Origin: a bacterium
GTDB lineage: Bacteria; Planctomycetota; UBA1135; UBA2386
DNA: 64,000 nt
NCBI GenBank assembly: GCA_030432695.1
Contig: JAUILN010000009.1
Location: forward strand, 1-64,000
Direction: 5' to 3'
Positions 8,809 through 18,251 of the stretch are shown in pieces. A program made the translations under genes and the position numbers. The first letter of the stretch is position 1, and every line of letters starts with the position of its first letter. The notes under the pieces were generated by a model. That model ran no database searches. It was given only the letters and a program-made list of their open reading frames with translations, and was not told the DNA's origin.

Positions 8809-9672
8809 ATGCACCAGCCCCGTCCCTCTTGCGACTCCCACACCCTGCCGGGTCTCCTGCTCTGCGGCCTCCTCGCCGCCTGCAGCAGCGAGGCGATCCC
8901 GACCGGCCCGGATTCACCGCAGGGCGCCGCCGAGGCCATCCTCACCGCGATGGACGCGGGCGAGCCGCAGAAGGTCTGGGATGCGATGCCGCCGAGTTGG
9001 CAGAACGACGTCCAGGCGTTGCGCGACCAGCTCGCGACCCAGGTCGATGCAGGTCTCTACGACAGTGCCGTGGCGACGGCCAACAAGGCGATGGAGGTGC
9101 TCGACCAGAAGCGCGAGATGGTGAAGGGCCTGCCGATGATCAACCCCGCGATGCGGGGCCAGATGGATGCGCCGTACCAGGCCTCGCTGGACATGCTCCG
9201 CGACCTTCTCGCGAGCCCGCTGGCCAGCCATTCCGGCCTGCAGAACCTCGATGTCCGGAACTTCCTCGAGACCACCGGGGCGTCGCTGATCAAACGCGGT
9301 CGAGCCGCCGCCGCGCTGGTGCCGATGATCCCGCAGCCGCCGGACCTGGAGAACGTCGACTTCCAGTTCCTGGACCAGGAGGGCGACCGGGCGTTGATCG
9401 CGATGAGCCATCCGGACGGACGGCTGGAAGAGGAGATCATGAAGCGGGTCGAGGGTCGCTGGGTTCCGGAGTCGCTCGCGAACGACTGGACTCGGCAGAT
9501 TGCCGCCGCTCGCCAGTGGATCTCCACGTTCCTCGCCTTGCCCGCAGAGCAGGTCGCGGCGCAGCAAGCTCGCCTCGACAAGTCCCGCCGTTTTCTCGAC
9601 GCCCTGCTCCTGGCCAAGAACCAGTTCGAGTTCGAGGCCAACTTCGGCAACCTGCTGGGCGTCTGGCGGTGA
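8809..9672 (+). CDS. Hypothetical lipoprotein, helical
   Basis: This 287-residue protein has a lipoprotein signal with lipobox LLAAC (Cys25), so it is probably anchored by lipid. The remainder is mainly alpha-helical and rich in Ala, Gln, Leu and Asp, with segments such as AAEAILTAMDAGEPQKVWDAMPPSW. The helices suggest a scaffold or binding protein, but I recognise no family. A GTG lies directly before the ATG, so the start could shift by one codon. It is divergent from ygiQ and its stop lies 10 bp from the convergent TamA-like gene. Confidence 0.75.
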   Translation: MHQPRPSCDSHTLPGLLLCGLLAACSSEAIPTGPDSPQGAAEAILTAMDAGEPQKVWDAMPPSWQNDVQALRDQLATQVDAGLYDSAVATANKAMEVLDQKREMVKGLPMINPAMRGQMDAPYQASLDMLRDLLASPLASHSGLQNLDVRNFLETTGASLIKRGRAAAALVPMIPQPPDLENVDFQFLDQEGDRALIAMSHPDGRLEEEIMKRVEGRWVPESLANDWTRQIAAARQWISTFLALPAEQVAAQQARLDKSRRFLDALLLAKNQFEFEANFGNLLGVWR

Positions 9673-9682
9673 TTCCGGCGGT

Positions 9683-11860
9683 TCAGAACGGATAGCCCAC
9701 GCTCAGGTGCGTGGTCCATTCGCGCTCTCCTGACATCCTGTCCGGGTTCCAAGCCCCGTCGACCCGCACCGGCCCGATCGGCAACGCCAGCCGTAGGCCA
9801 GCGCCGAGCCCGTAGCGCATCCGGCTGAAGCCGAAGTCGTTGGCGCTGGAGCCGATGTTGCCCGCATCGACGAACAACGCACCCTCGAGCGTGCCCACCA
9901 ACCGTGCCCGGAGTTCCGCAGCCAGCACGTTGCGGAACTCACCGCCGGTAGGTTGGCCATTGACGTCCTTCGGTCCGAGCTGGAACTCACGGAACGACCG
10001 GACCGTGTTCTCGCCGCCGTTGTAGAACCGCTCGGGCAGCGGGATCTGGTCGGAGCTCTCCGCCGGCCACAGGATGCCGTGGTCGCTGCGCAGCGCCAGG
10101 ATCACCTCTTCGGAGAGCGGCAGGTAGGCACTCGCCGTGACGCGGGTGCGCAGGAACTCGATCGACGCCCCGAACGACGGGTCCATCACGTCGAGCTTGG
10201 CATTGAGCAGGAATCCGCCGCGCGGGTAGATCAGGCCTTCGCGCGTGTCGTAACGCGCCTCGACGAACACGTTGCCCTCGGTGTAATCGTCGATGTCGGC
10301 CCCCGGCGTGAGCACGTCGCTCGAGGTGTTGGTGTGCAGCCGCAGCGAGTAGCCGACTCGGCCGACCACACGCTCGAACAGCTCGCGACGCAGCGCCAGC
10401 GTCCCACCCCAGGCCTCGTCCTCGAAGGTCGGCTGCTCGCGGCGGTACGCGTCACCGCTGATCGAGAACAACGTGTCGGTGCCGAGGAAGCGGGGATCGT
10501 TCAGCGTGATGATGCCGCGCTCCCCGCGCTGGCTGATCCGGCCCTCGACCGCCAGGTCGCGTCCGGTGCCGAACACGTTGGCCTCCTCGAAGCGTACCTT
10601 GCCGCGGAGCCGCTCGTAGCTGCCGTACCCCGCCATGACCTCCACCGTTCGCGACGGCTCCTCGCGGATCTTGACGACCATCCGCGTCGGCCGAGCCCCG
10701 TCGGCGTCGGGTTCGGCCTCGAGGTCGACCTCCGGATCGATCTCCACGGTCCGGAACAGGCCCGTCACGTAGAGGGCGCGCAGCGACCGATCGACCGCGG
10801 CGCCGCTGTAGAGATCACCCTCGGCGAACTCGAGCCGGCCCAGTACCACGCCGGGTAGCGTCCGCACCAGCCCCTCGAGCTCGATCTCGGTGATCCGTGC
10901 CCGCACGCCGGGAGTGCCGTGGATCAGCACCGAGACGGTGTGGGCCTCGTCGTCGCGGTGCAGCTCGGCGCGCACCGTCGCCCGCGGGTAGCCGGCGTTG
11001 CGCAGGCCGGCCAGGCTCGCCGACCGATAGGCCTCGATCGTCGCGGTCGCCGCCGGCGTGCCGGTCTCGAGCACCGGCCGGTCTGCCGCTGCGAGGATCG
11101 CTTCGATCTCCGGCCCGACCCGCGCTTCGCCGACGCGGTACCGCGCGCCGATCTCGGCATCGATACGGAACGACACCTCGCTGGCGTCCTCGGAGTAGTC
11201 GTACTCCGGTCGGGACACGTCGGCGTCGAGGTAGCCGCGGCTGATCAGGAACACCTGGATCGCGTTGGCGAACGCCTTGACGTCGCTCTCCACGAACAGG
11301 GGATCGCCGAAGCCGAGCGTGCCCGAGGCCCGTCGCAGCCAGAGCGCCAACACCTCCCGCTGATGCACGTCCCCGTCGAGCTGGTCGAGCCATGGGAGCA
11401 GCGGCTCGCTCCGGACCGTGGTCTGCACGCCCTCCTCGATCGCGAAGGTCACCAGCCGGTCCGGTGCATCCGCGGCTGCCTCAGGGTCGGGCCCGATCCG
11501 TGGGGTGATCCGGGCCGAGGCGAAGCCCTCGCGGCGGTAGCGGTCCTCGAGGTCCAGTGCGGCGTCCTGGAGTGTCGCCTGCGATTCGGGTGCGCGCGAC
11601 AGGTCGTAGAGCCGGTCCTCGATCGCACGGAGCAGGCGGAAGGTCGCGAGGGACTCCACTCCCTCGAACTCGACCCGGATCGGTGTGCCTTCCGGGCCGT
11701 TCTCCTCCACGGGTGTCGCGACGAATCGGTCCGTCTGGAACAGCGAGCAGCTGCTGCAGGCCAGGAGCAGCAGCACTGCGACGAGCCGCTCGATGGCTCG
11801 TCCCGTGTTCGGTGGGACCCGGTGAGCCGGGGGTGACGGGCTCAGAACCGCACCCTCCAC
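9683..11860 (-). CDS. tamA: BamA/TamA-family (Omp85) outer-membrane protein
   Basis: The 725-residue protein has several POTRA-like repeats (about residues 50-420, for example ISRGYLDADVSRPEYDY and LEGLVRTLPGVVLGRLEF). A C-terminal transmembrane beta-barrel of about 300 residues ends in SVGYPF, with the terminal Phe expected of an outer-membrane protein. Barrel motifs include NDPRFLGTD and YPRGGFLLNAKLD. It starts with GTG inside the end of the TamB gene (19-bp overlap), so the two are coupled. This pairing supports a TamA-like role in delivering or assembling outer-membrane components. An unusual point is the lipobox-like LLLACSSC near residues 31-38, which suggests an N-terminal lipid anchor. 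Confidence 0.85.
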   Translation of the reverse strand: MEGAVLSPSPPAHRVPPNTGRAIERLVAVLLLLACSSCSLFQTDRFVATPVEENGPEGTPIRVEFEGVESLATFRLLRAIEDRLYDLSRAPESQATLQDAALDLEDRYRREGFASARITPRIGPDPEAAADAPDRLVTFAIEEGVQTTVRSEPLLPWLDQLDGDVHQREVLALWLRRASGTLGFGDPLFVESDVKAFANAIQVFLISRGYLDADVSRPEYDYSEDASEVSFRIDAEIGARYRVGEARVGPEIEAILAAADRPVLETGTPAATATIEAYRSASLAGLRNAGYPRATVRAELHRDDEAHTVSVLIHGTPGVRARITEIELEGLVRTLPGVVLGRLEFAEGDLYSGAAVDRSLRALYVTGLFRTVEIDPEVDLEAEPDADGARPTRMVVKIREEPSRTVEVMAGYGSYERLRGKVRFEEANVFGTGRDLAVEGRISQRGERGIITLNDPRFLGTDTLFSISGDAYRREQPTFEDEAWGGTLALRRELFERVVGRVGYSLRLHTNTSSDVLTPGADIDDYTEGNVFVEARYDTREGLIYPRGGFLLNAKLDVMDPSFGASIEFLRTRVTASAYLPLSEEVILALRSDHGILWPAESSDQIPLPERFYNGGENTVRSFREFQLGPKDVNGQPTGGEFRNVLAAELRARLVGTLEGALFVDAGNIGSSANDFGFSRMRYGLGAGLRLALPIGPVRVDGAWNPDRMSGEREWTTHLSVGYPF

Positions 11861-14800
11861 ACCAGTCCCATGTTGTAGTCCTCGTAGACGTCGCGTTCGC
11901 CGCGCAGCGCGAACTGTCCGTCCTTCTCCAGATCGAAGTCCACGGTCAGGGACTCGACGCCGTTCCGGCTGATCTCGCGGCCGCTGTAGAAGTGGAACCG
12001 GTCGATCCAGGACTCACCGCGCTCGGTGCTGTCGCTGCCGAAGTAGAACTCCAGGATCTCCTGGGCGACGTAGCCGCCGACCATCGTCGCTCGCCCCTGG
12101 AGCCCCTGTTGCTGCAGCGTGTCGGGGAGCACGCCGGTGGTCACCAGGACGTAGAGCTCCTCCTGCGTGAGCGGCGGCATCGAGGTGAGCAACAGCTCGA
12201 CATCGTCGATGCGGCCGCTGGCGGTGGCGCGCACGTCGATGCCGTGGCGGCGCGCCGTGGCATTGACCAGTACGTCGGGATGCCGGGTCTGGGTCGGTTC
12301 GAAGGTCACCAGCGCCTGGGTCACGTCGAGCGTCAGGGCGGGCAGTCGCAGCACGCCGTCCCGTGACCGGATCGCACCCTGCAGGGTCGGGGCGTTGCCC
12401 GTGCCGCCGAGCTTCAGTGCCGCGTCGAGGTCGACGTCGAGCACGTGGCTGACGATGCCGATCGGCTCGTTGGTGCGCAGATCGACGTCGAACCGGATCG
12501 CCGAGCCGATCGGCTCGGGAATCGAGAACAGATCGATTCCGGAGGTCGCCGCGACCCCGCCCTGACGCGCCAGATCCGGGACCAGCGAGATGCGACGGAT
12601 CACGCGGCCCGACAGCAGCTCGACCTTGCCGGTCAAGTCCACGCCGGCGTCGATGCTTCCCACCGCGAGCAGTTCGGCATCGGTGCGGAACTTGATCCCG
12701 GTGGCGCGCAGGACCAACGCATCGTCGGCGAGGAACTTCGCCTCCAGACGTGCGGTCCGCCACGTCTCGAACAGGTCGGCCTCGGCCGGGTCGTCGGCGA
12801 TGGCGCTCCAGGTCGCGTCGAGGCGGACCTCCCCGACTGCACCGAGGCGGCCCCGCAGGTTGCGGATCGCCACCTTTTCGCGTCGCAGGGACACGTCACC
12901 GCTCAGCTCGTCGAGGCTCGGCACGTCCGGGTGGAGCTTCAGCTGCACCGAGCGCAGCGTGAGGTCGACCTCCGGCTGCGGCTCGCCGACGGTGCCACCG
13001 AGGACGGCGCTCAGTGCGACCCGTCCGCTGGCGGCGCCGACGTCGCCGAGCAGCGCGGGGGGCAAGGTTGCCAGGTCGAGCGAGTCGGTGTCGATCCGCC
13101 CCTCGATGCCGGCGCCGGCCAAGTCGCCTCGTAGCAGGCTCTCGGGAGTGGCGCGGAGCTTCACCGTGCCACGGACCTCGCCACGTGGCGTGTCCACGCT
13201 CAGTCGGTCCAGGTCGATTCCCGCCGCGGTCCAGCGGGCCCTGCTCCGGAGCTTCGTCGGACCGACCTCGTTCAGCAGCAGCTCGGCGCTCGCGGTGAGC
13301 TCGAGGTCGCTCGCCGATCCGTCGAGACCCACCAGGCCCGCCTCGTAGCGGAATGGCAGGGTGCCGTGCCAGTCGAAGCTGGCCGTCGGCTGGTCTGTCT
13401 CCGTGCCGAGTCGCGCGCTACCGATCAGCGCGATCGCCTCGCCGGGTCGCAGGTCGAGCGTCGACTCGAAGCGGAGCGGATCGTGGTTCGGAGGTCCGAC
13501 CCCATCCGGCCAGCCGAGACCCAGGGTCTGCACGGCGTCGTTCAACCGACCGGACAGCCGCGCGTCGACACGCGGAGCCGCGAGTTCCCCGGAGACCTCG
13601 ACCTGCGCCGTGCCCTGGCCTCCTCGCGGCACGTCGGGGACGAACACCGTGAACAGGCTGGTGTCTCGGATGGTGAGGTCGAGCGTCGCGGCGACCCGGG
13701 GTGAACCGAGCAGGTCGTCGAGGGAGCCCGAGCCGCGGGCCCGCACCACGCCGTCGACCTGCAGGTCGTCGACCGCCAGGTTGCGGCCGTCGAAGCGGAC
13801 CGTGGCCGAAGCGCGTCCGTCGGGCAGATCCACCGCGGCGAGTCGTGGGACCCGCAGGCGAGCGACCCCGGTCGGCGGGGCCGTTCCGCTCCAGCGGCCG
13901 TCGGCGTCGAGCAGGACGCGCACCGGCTCGGCGCGGTCGAGCAGCGGGTCATCGACGCCGAAGGCCCTGGCGAGCTTGGCGTCCACGGTCGCATCGAGGG
14001 CCAGCGACAGCGGGCGGGTCCCGTCGGTGGAGGGGCGTCCGAGCGCGAGGTCGGCAACCAGTCGGCCACCGGCCTCGTCGATCTCCGACCGAAAGCGATC
14101 GATCCGCAGGGCGACCGCGCCTTCGGGGATGCCGTCTTCGGCGATGGTCACGGCCCCCTCGAGCGAGGTCGGCCCGAGATCGAGGGCGTCCAGGCCGAGG
14201 TCCACGCCGAACTCGTCGAGCCAGGGGCCGGTGCGTCCGACCAGGGTGAGCGCCGCCTCGGCACTGCGAACGTCGTCGGCCTCGTCGAGCGTGAGTGCGA
14301 CCGAGCCGGTCACGTCGACGCCGTCGCTGGCCTCGGCCCAGGCGATCGGTCGTGCGTCGAGGACCGTGGCCGACTCCAGGGTGATCGTGCGCCCGCGGAG
14401 CTGGGCGGAACCGGTAAGGCTTTCCCAGGCGTAGCCGAGTGCGCGGCCTCGGCCGAGCTCGAGGGTGCCCTCGAGTTCGGGTGCCGCGAGCGTGCCGCGG
14501 GCGGTCACGCTGGCCGCGCCGCCTTCGACCACCAAGGTGTCGTCCGGCAGGTCGAGGGCCAGCGGGATGCTGCGCGGTTCGAGCAGCTCCAAGCGGCCGC
14601 GGATCTCACCGCTCTCCGTCAGGGCACCGGTCTCGGTGCGCGGCAGCTGGCCACCGCGGAGCGTCAGCAGCAGGCCCGGCGCGGACAGCGCTCCGCTGGC
14701 GAGCACCAAGCGGTCCGGATCGAGGCTGGCACGGACGCGGCCGCGCACCGCGGCGATCTCGTCGGCCCAGTCGACCGGGAACTGCGGTCGCCAGGGTGAC

Positions 14801-15810
14801 AGGTCGCGGATGTCGACCGCGAGGTGGGCGGTGACTCCCGAGGGGTGGAAGGGGCGCAGCGGCACCACCACGCCATCGGCCTCGACCAGGACACCGGGGG
14901 CGTCGACGTCGATGCTGCCGGCGGCCCGGTCCGGGCCGATGCGGAACCCCATCATGAGGCGGCCGGGCCCGCGGTCGGTCACTTCGCCGTCGCGCCAGGC
15001 CAGGGAGCCGCGCGCCGCCTGCCGGTCGAGTTCGGCGTCGACGGCCAGGGTGCCGCCGGTGGTGATCGGCTCGAGGCCGAGCAGGACGGTGACGCGCTCC
15101 GGGTCGGTCAGCTCGCCGCGCAGTTGCAGCGCCGTGCCGTCGAGCTGGGCACTCGCCGCCAGGGTCACGCCGTCGCCCAGGAGGCTGACCCGGCGCTCGC
15201 GTGCCAGGGGTCCGATGCGCAGCGAGAGCGGGCCCCGGTAGAAGGTCTGCGCAGCACTGGCGACCACCAATTCGCGGACGTCGATGCGGGAGCCGGCCGG
15301 GGCCAGCTGGAGGTACGGGGCGACCAGTTCGAGGATCTGGGCAGGGTCGAACGGCTCACCGGGCTCGTCGGTCGGTACGTTCTCGCTTCCGTTGGGGATG
15401 CCGATCTCGATCCGGTCGGCGCGCAGCTGCACGCCGCGGAGGCCTTCGAGGTCGCCGCCGAGCAGTCGGCCCAGGTCGATCTCGGCCTGCACGTGGGCTT
15501 CACGGATCTCGCGCAGCACGCCTTGCCCCGCCGACACGCCGACGTGATCGACTTCCACCTCGAACGAACCGATCCGCTCGATGCCGCGCAGGGTGAGGTG
15601 GTCGAACGAGACCTCGGCCTCGAGCAGATCGGCGAGCAGCGGCTGGGCGATGCGCTGGGCGAGCGGGGCGATCCACGCCGCGCGGGCCAGCCAACCGATC
15701 TCCAGGAGGACGACCGCGAGGAGCAGCACGGCCAGGACGAGCCGCAGGATGCGGGTCATCCGTCCGCGGCGTTTCGCTGGCTCGTCGCCAGGCTCGGGGG
15801 CGGCCGACAT
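11842..15810 (-). CDS. tamB: Translocation and assembly module protein TamB (DUF490)
   Basis: This 1322-residue protein has one N-terminal transmembrane segment (about residues 20-45, ILRLVLAVLLLAVVLLEIGW) followed by a very long region of beta-strand repeats. It ends in a TamB/DUF490 domain containing LLLTSMPPLTQEELYVLVTTG, with a C-terminus rich in aromatic strands ending LVWRVRF. This is the architecture of periplasm-spanning bridge proteins that carry lipids or assist barrel proteins between the membranes. Length is close to E. coli TamB (~1260). The overlapping downstream gene encodes the Omp85 partner. The ATG at 15810 precedes a short basic stretch and the transmembrane helix. Confidence 0.88.
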   Translation of the reverse strand: MSAAPEPGDEPAKRRGRMTRILRLVLAVLLLAVVLLEIGWLARAAWIAPLAQRIAQPLLADLLEAEVSFDHLTLRGIERIGSFEVEVDHVGVSAGQGVLREIREAHVQAEIDLGRLLGGDLEGLRGVQLRADRIEIGIPNGSENVPTDEPGEPFDPAQILELVAPYLQLAPAGSRIDVRELVVASAAQTFYRGPLSLRIGPLARERRVSLLGDGVTLAASAQLDGTALQLRGELTDPERVTVLLGLEPITTGGTLAVDAELDRQAARGSLAWRDGEVTDRGPGRLMMGFRIGPDRAAGSIDVDAPGVLVEADGVVVPLRPFHPSGVTAHLAVDIRDLSPWRPQFPVDWADEIAAVRGRVRASLDPDRLVLASGALSAPGLLLTLRGGQLPRTETGALTESGEIRGRLELLEPRSIPLALDLPDDTLVVEGGAASVTARGTLAAPELEGTLELGRGRALGYAWESLTGSAQLRGRTITLESATVLDARPIAWAEASDGVDVTGSVALTLDEADDVRSAEAALTLVGRTGPWLDEFGVDLGLDALDLGPTSLEGAVTIAEDGIPEGAVALRIDRFRSEIDEAGGRLVADLALGRPSTDGTRPLSLALDATVDAKLARAFGVDDPLLDRAEPVRVLLDADGRWSGTAPPTGVARLRVPRLAAVDLPDGRASATVRFDGRNLAVDDLQVDGVVRARGSGSLDDLLGSPRVAATLDLTIRDTSLFTVFVPDVPRGGQGTAQVEVSGELAAPRVDARLSGRLNDAVQTLGLGWPDGVGPPNHDPLRFESTLDLRPGEAIALIGSARLGTETDQPTASFDWHGTLPFRYEAGLVGLDGSASDLELTASAELLLNEVGPTKLRSRARWTAAGIDLDRLSVDTPRGEVRGTVKLRATPESLLRGDLAGAGIEGRIDTDSLDLATLPPALLGDVGAASGRVALSAVLGGTVGEPQPEVDLTLRSVQLKLHPDVPSLDELSGDVSLRREKVAIRNLRGRLGAVGEVRLDATWSAIADDPAEADLFETWRTARLEAKFLADDALVLRATGIKFRTDAELLAVGSIDAGVDLTGKVELLSGRVIRRISLVPDLARQGGVAATSGIDLFSIPEPIGSAIRFDVDLRTNEPIGIVSHVLDVDLDAALKLGGTGNAPTLQGAIRSRDGVLRLPALTLDVTQALVTFEPTQTRHPDVLVNATARRHGIDVRATASGRIDDVELLLTSMPPLTQEELYVLVTTGVLPDTLQQQGLQGRATMVGGYVAQEILEFYFGSDSTERGESWIDRFHFYSGREISRNGVESLTVDFDLEKDGQFALRGERDVYEDYNMGLVWRVRF

Positions 15811-15821
15811 GCGTGCCTATA

Positions 15822-15887
15822 GGAACGTTCCGTAGTCGATCGGCAACCCTGTGCCGCCGATCCTTCCCGGTCGGCACTCCGGAGTGC
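15822..15887 (-). promoter_or_regulatory. Two palindromes upstream of tamB
   Basis: The 99-bp gap between the WD40 gene and tamB holds two perfect palindromes: GGAACGTTCC at 15822-15831, 12 bp before the tamB start, and GCACTCCGGAGTGC at 15874-15887. Neither is followed by a T-tract on the coding strand, so they look more like protein-binding sites than intrinsic terminators. The spacing suggests tamB may have its own promoter here. Confidence 0.35.
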
Positions 15888-15909
15888 TCGGGCATGCACG
15901 GTCGGGTCG

Positions 15910-16959
15910 CTATCCGGACCCCTTGTCGGCTGCGGTCTCTTCCGCGAACGGGACCGGCTGCGGGGCGGTACGCAGCGAGTTCGCGCCGTCCGCTCCGGGA
16001 ATGGGCAGGAGCGCGCGGATCGGGAACGGCTCCGACACGGCCGGCGGAACCCGATCCGGTCGGTCGGGCCGTGCGACGGAGACGCTGGCGCGGGAACCGT
16101 CGGCGTAGCCGACCGCGAACCGATCGGTCCCTTCGATCGCCGCGAGCGACAACGCCGAGGCGTCGTGCGGAGCCGTGCTACCGAGCAGGCGTCCGTTCAC
16201 CGCGTGGAATCGGACCCGGCCGTCGAGTGCGGCACTGGCGAGGACCTCGCCGTCGTCGCTCCAGCACAGCGCCTCGATGCCCGCGCTGTGGTCGCGGAGC
16301 ACCCGCACCGAGCCGTCGCTGGTCGTGACGAGCCGGATCTCGGAGTCGAGTCCGGCTGACGCGACGAGGTGGCCGCGTGGATGGAAGGCGACCGCGCGGC
16401 ACGCGCCGCCATGGCGGGTCAGCACCGTGGCGCGTGCGAACTCCTCGCCCTCGACGCCGACCACCCGACCGTCGGCGAGACCCATGATGCAGTGCTCGGG
16501 TCGGCCCGGCCGGAGCGTGACGGCCTCGACCACGCAGTCGGCGATCACTCCGACGGGACCGGCGCGCAGCGGGTCGCCGGACAGGCGGACGGCGGAGCCG
16601 CCCTCGCCCGGCGTGCCACCGGCCAGCACCACGGCTCCGCTGTCCGCATCGCGTGCCGCGGCGAAGACCCGGAACGGTGCCGCATACGCGGGGAACTCTG
16701 CGGTGCCGTGCGGGTCGCGTGGCTTCCACAGCCCACGCTGGTCGACGGACCAGATGCCGCGGTCCGGGGCCTCGCCCGCGTCTTCTGCGGACTCGGGATC
16801 GGCGGGGCCCGCCCACCAGAGTGCGATCCAGTCGGTCCGCGGCCGAGGTCCGCGTGGCGCGTCGGGCTCCGACGGTGCGCGAGGTGCCGGGGCCGAGCAA
16901 CCGGCGATCGACGCGGCGAGCACCGAGAGCAGCGTTGCGCCGCGGCTGGTGATCGTCAC
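15910..16959 (-). CDS. WD40-repeat lipoprotein of the DUF1501/DUF1549 operon
   Basis: The 349-residue product starts with GTG at 16959, overlapping the DUF1501 stop by 4 bp (GTGA). The lipobox SIAGC places the lipidated Cys at residue 21. The rest consists of WD40-like blades, for example CRAVAFHPRGHLVASAGLDSEI and ALCWSDDGEVLASAALDGRV. Planctomycete DUF1549/DUF1501 clusters often include a WD40 protein, so a shared extracytoplasmic complex is plausible. The target is unknown. The alternative of an unrelated regulatory propeller is less likely given the overlapping stop and start. Confidence 0.82.
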   Translation of the reverse strand: MTITSRGATLLSVLAASIAGCSAPAPRAPSEPDAPRGPRPRTDWIALWWAGPADPESAEDAGEAPDRGIWSVDQRGLWKPRDPHGTAEFPAYAAPFRVFAAARDADSGAVVLAGGTPGEGGSAVRLSGDPLRAGPVGVIADCVVEAVTLRPGRPEHCIMGLADGRVVGVEGEEFARATVLTRHGGACRAVAFHPRGHLVASAGLDSEIRLVTTSDGSVRVLRDHSAGIEALCWSDDGEVLASAALDGRVRFHAVNGRLLGSTAPHDASALSLAAIEGTDRFAVGYADGSRASVSVARPDRPDRVPPAVSEPFPIRALLPIPGADGANSLRTAPQPVPFAEETAADKGSG

Positions 16960-18251
16960 GCCAGCGCTCCCGCGATCACCCGGCCGCCGCGTGCCACCAC
17001 CGGCACCGGCCGGCCGTCGTCGGTGTGCAGAGGCTCGTCGGTCGGCACGCCGAGGACCTCGCAGAGCGTCGCGTAGAGATCCGCGGGCGACACCGGGTCC
17101 TCCGCCGGTTCCTCTCCCCGTGCGTCGGTGGTGCCGACCACCGAGCCGCTCGCGATTCCGGCGCCCGCAAGGAGCACGCTCTGCGCCCGCGGCCAGTGGT
17201 CCCGGCCGCCGGCCGGATTGAGGCGGGGGGTGCGACCGAACTCGCTGGCCACGCAGACGGTGACGCGTTCGTCGAGGCCTTGGTCGCGCAGGTCGTCCAG
17301 CAACGCCGCCATCCCCTGGTCGAGCGCCTCGAGCTTCGGCGGAAAGCCGTAGGTCATCGCACGAGCGATGTTCTGATGGTGGTCCCAACCGCGGTCGCGG
17401 ACCACCGTGACCCCGACGCCGGCCGCCGCCAGGCGGCGCGCCAGCAGCAGCGACTGGCCGAGCGTGTTGCGGCCGTAGCGGGCCCGGATCTCGGCGGACT
17501 CCCGGTGCAACTCGAAGGGTGCGCGGGCTTCGGGATCCGCGGCGAGCTGGTGGACCCGCGCCACGGCTGCGTCGCGGGCCTCTTCGTCCGCGGAGCGCGG
17601 CGCGCCGTCGAGGCGGTCGAGCAGCGCGGCGAGTTCGGCCGTGGTCGCCGCGTCGGCCGGCGGCGTCAGGTCGCGGACCCGGAAGTCGGCGCGCCGCGGG
17701 TCGCCGCCGGTGGCGAACGGCGCGTGGCGACCCGGTAGGAAGCCGGCGCCGCCGTACTGCGGTGGCTCGGGGATCGTCACGTAGCGCGGCAGGGCGGCAG
17801 CCGGTCCGAGGGCCGCGGGTAGACGGGCGTTGGCGACCGCGCCGAGGCTCGGGTACTCGAGGACCGCCGACGGTCGGTAGCCGGTCAGCAGCACGTGGCT
17901 GCCGCGGTCGTGGTTGCCGTCGGCGTGGGTGAGCGAGCGGATCAGCGTGCAGCGGTCGAGGCGGGCGGCGAGCTGCGGCAGGTGGCTCGAGACGAACGTC
18001 CCATCGATGACGCCGCGGATCGATCCGAGGTCGCCACGGATCGCGGCCGGCGCCTCGGGCTTGGCGTCGAAGGTGTCGAGGTGCGACATTCCGCCGTCGA
18101 GCCACAAGAGGATCAGCGAGCGGGCGGGCGACCGACGCGGAGCCGTGCGCAGGTCCGGCCAGCCGCGCGCGGCGAACGGTAGTGCAGCGAGACCTCGGAG
18201 GACCTCGCGCCGCGACGGACAGGGCATGCCGGGATCGATGGGGGCGGTCAT
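16956..18251 (-). CDS. DUF1501 domain protein, Tat-exported
   Basis: The 431-residue protein has a twin-arginine-type leader (SRREVLRGLAALPF, residues 13-26). It carries the DUF1501 signature blocks LILLWLDGGMSHLDTFDAKP, LIRSLTHADGNHDRGSHVLL and VCVASEFGRTPRLNPAGGRDHW, an alkaline-phosphatase/sulfatase-like fold with conserved Asp/His metal-binding residues. No biochemical function is established for the family. Its start overlaps the stop of the upstream DUF1549/DUF1553 gene by 4 bp, and its stop overlaps the WD40 lipoprotein start, so the three are translationally coupled. This pair is a hallmark of Planctomycetota. Length is slightly short for the family (~430-480). Confidence 0.9.
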   Translation of the reverse strand: MTAPIDPGMPCPSRREVLRGLAALPFAARGWPDLRTAPRRSPARSLILLWLDGGMSHLDTFDAKPEAPAAIRGDLGSIRGVIDGTFVSSHLPQLAARLDRCTLIRSLTHADGNHDRGSHVLLTGYRPSAVLEYPSLGAVANARLPAALGPAAALPRYVTIPEPPQYGGAGFLPGRHAPFATGGDPRRADFRVRDLTPPADAATTAELAALLDRLDGAPRSADEEARDAAVARVHQLAADPEARAPFELHRESAEIRARYGRNTLGQSLLLARRLAAAGVGVTVVRDRGWDHHQNIARAMTYGFPPKLEALDQGMAALLDDLRDQGLDERVTVCVASEFGRTPRLNPAGGRDHWPRAQSVLLAGAGIASGSVVGTTDARGEEPAEDPVSPADLYATLCEVLGVPTDEPLHTDDGRPVPVVARGGRVIAGALA

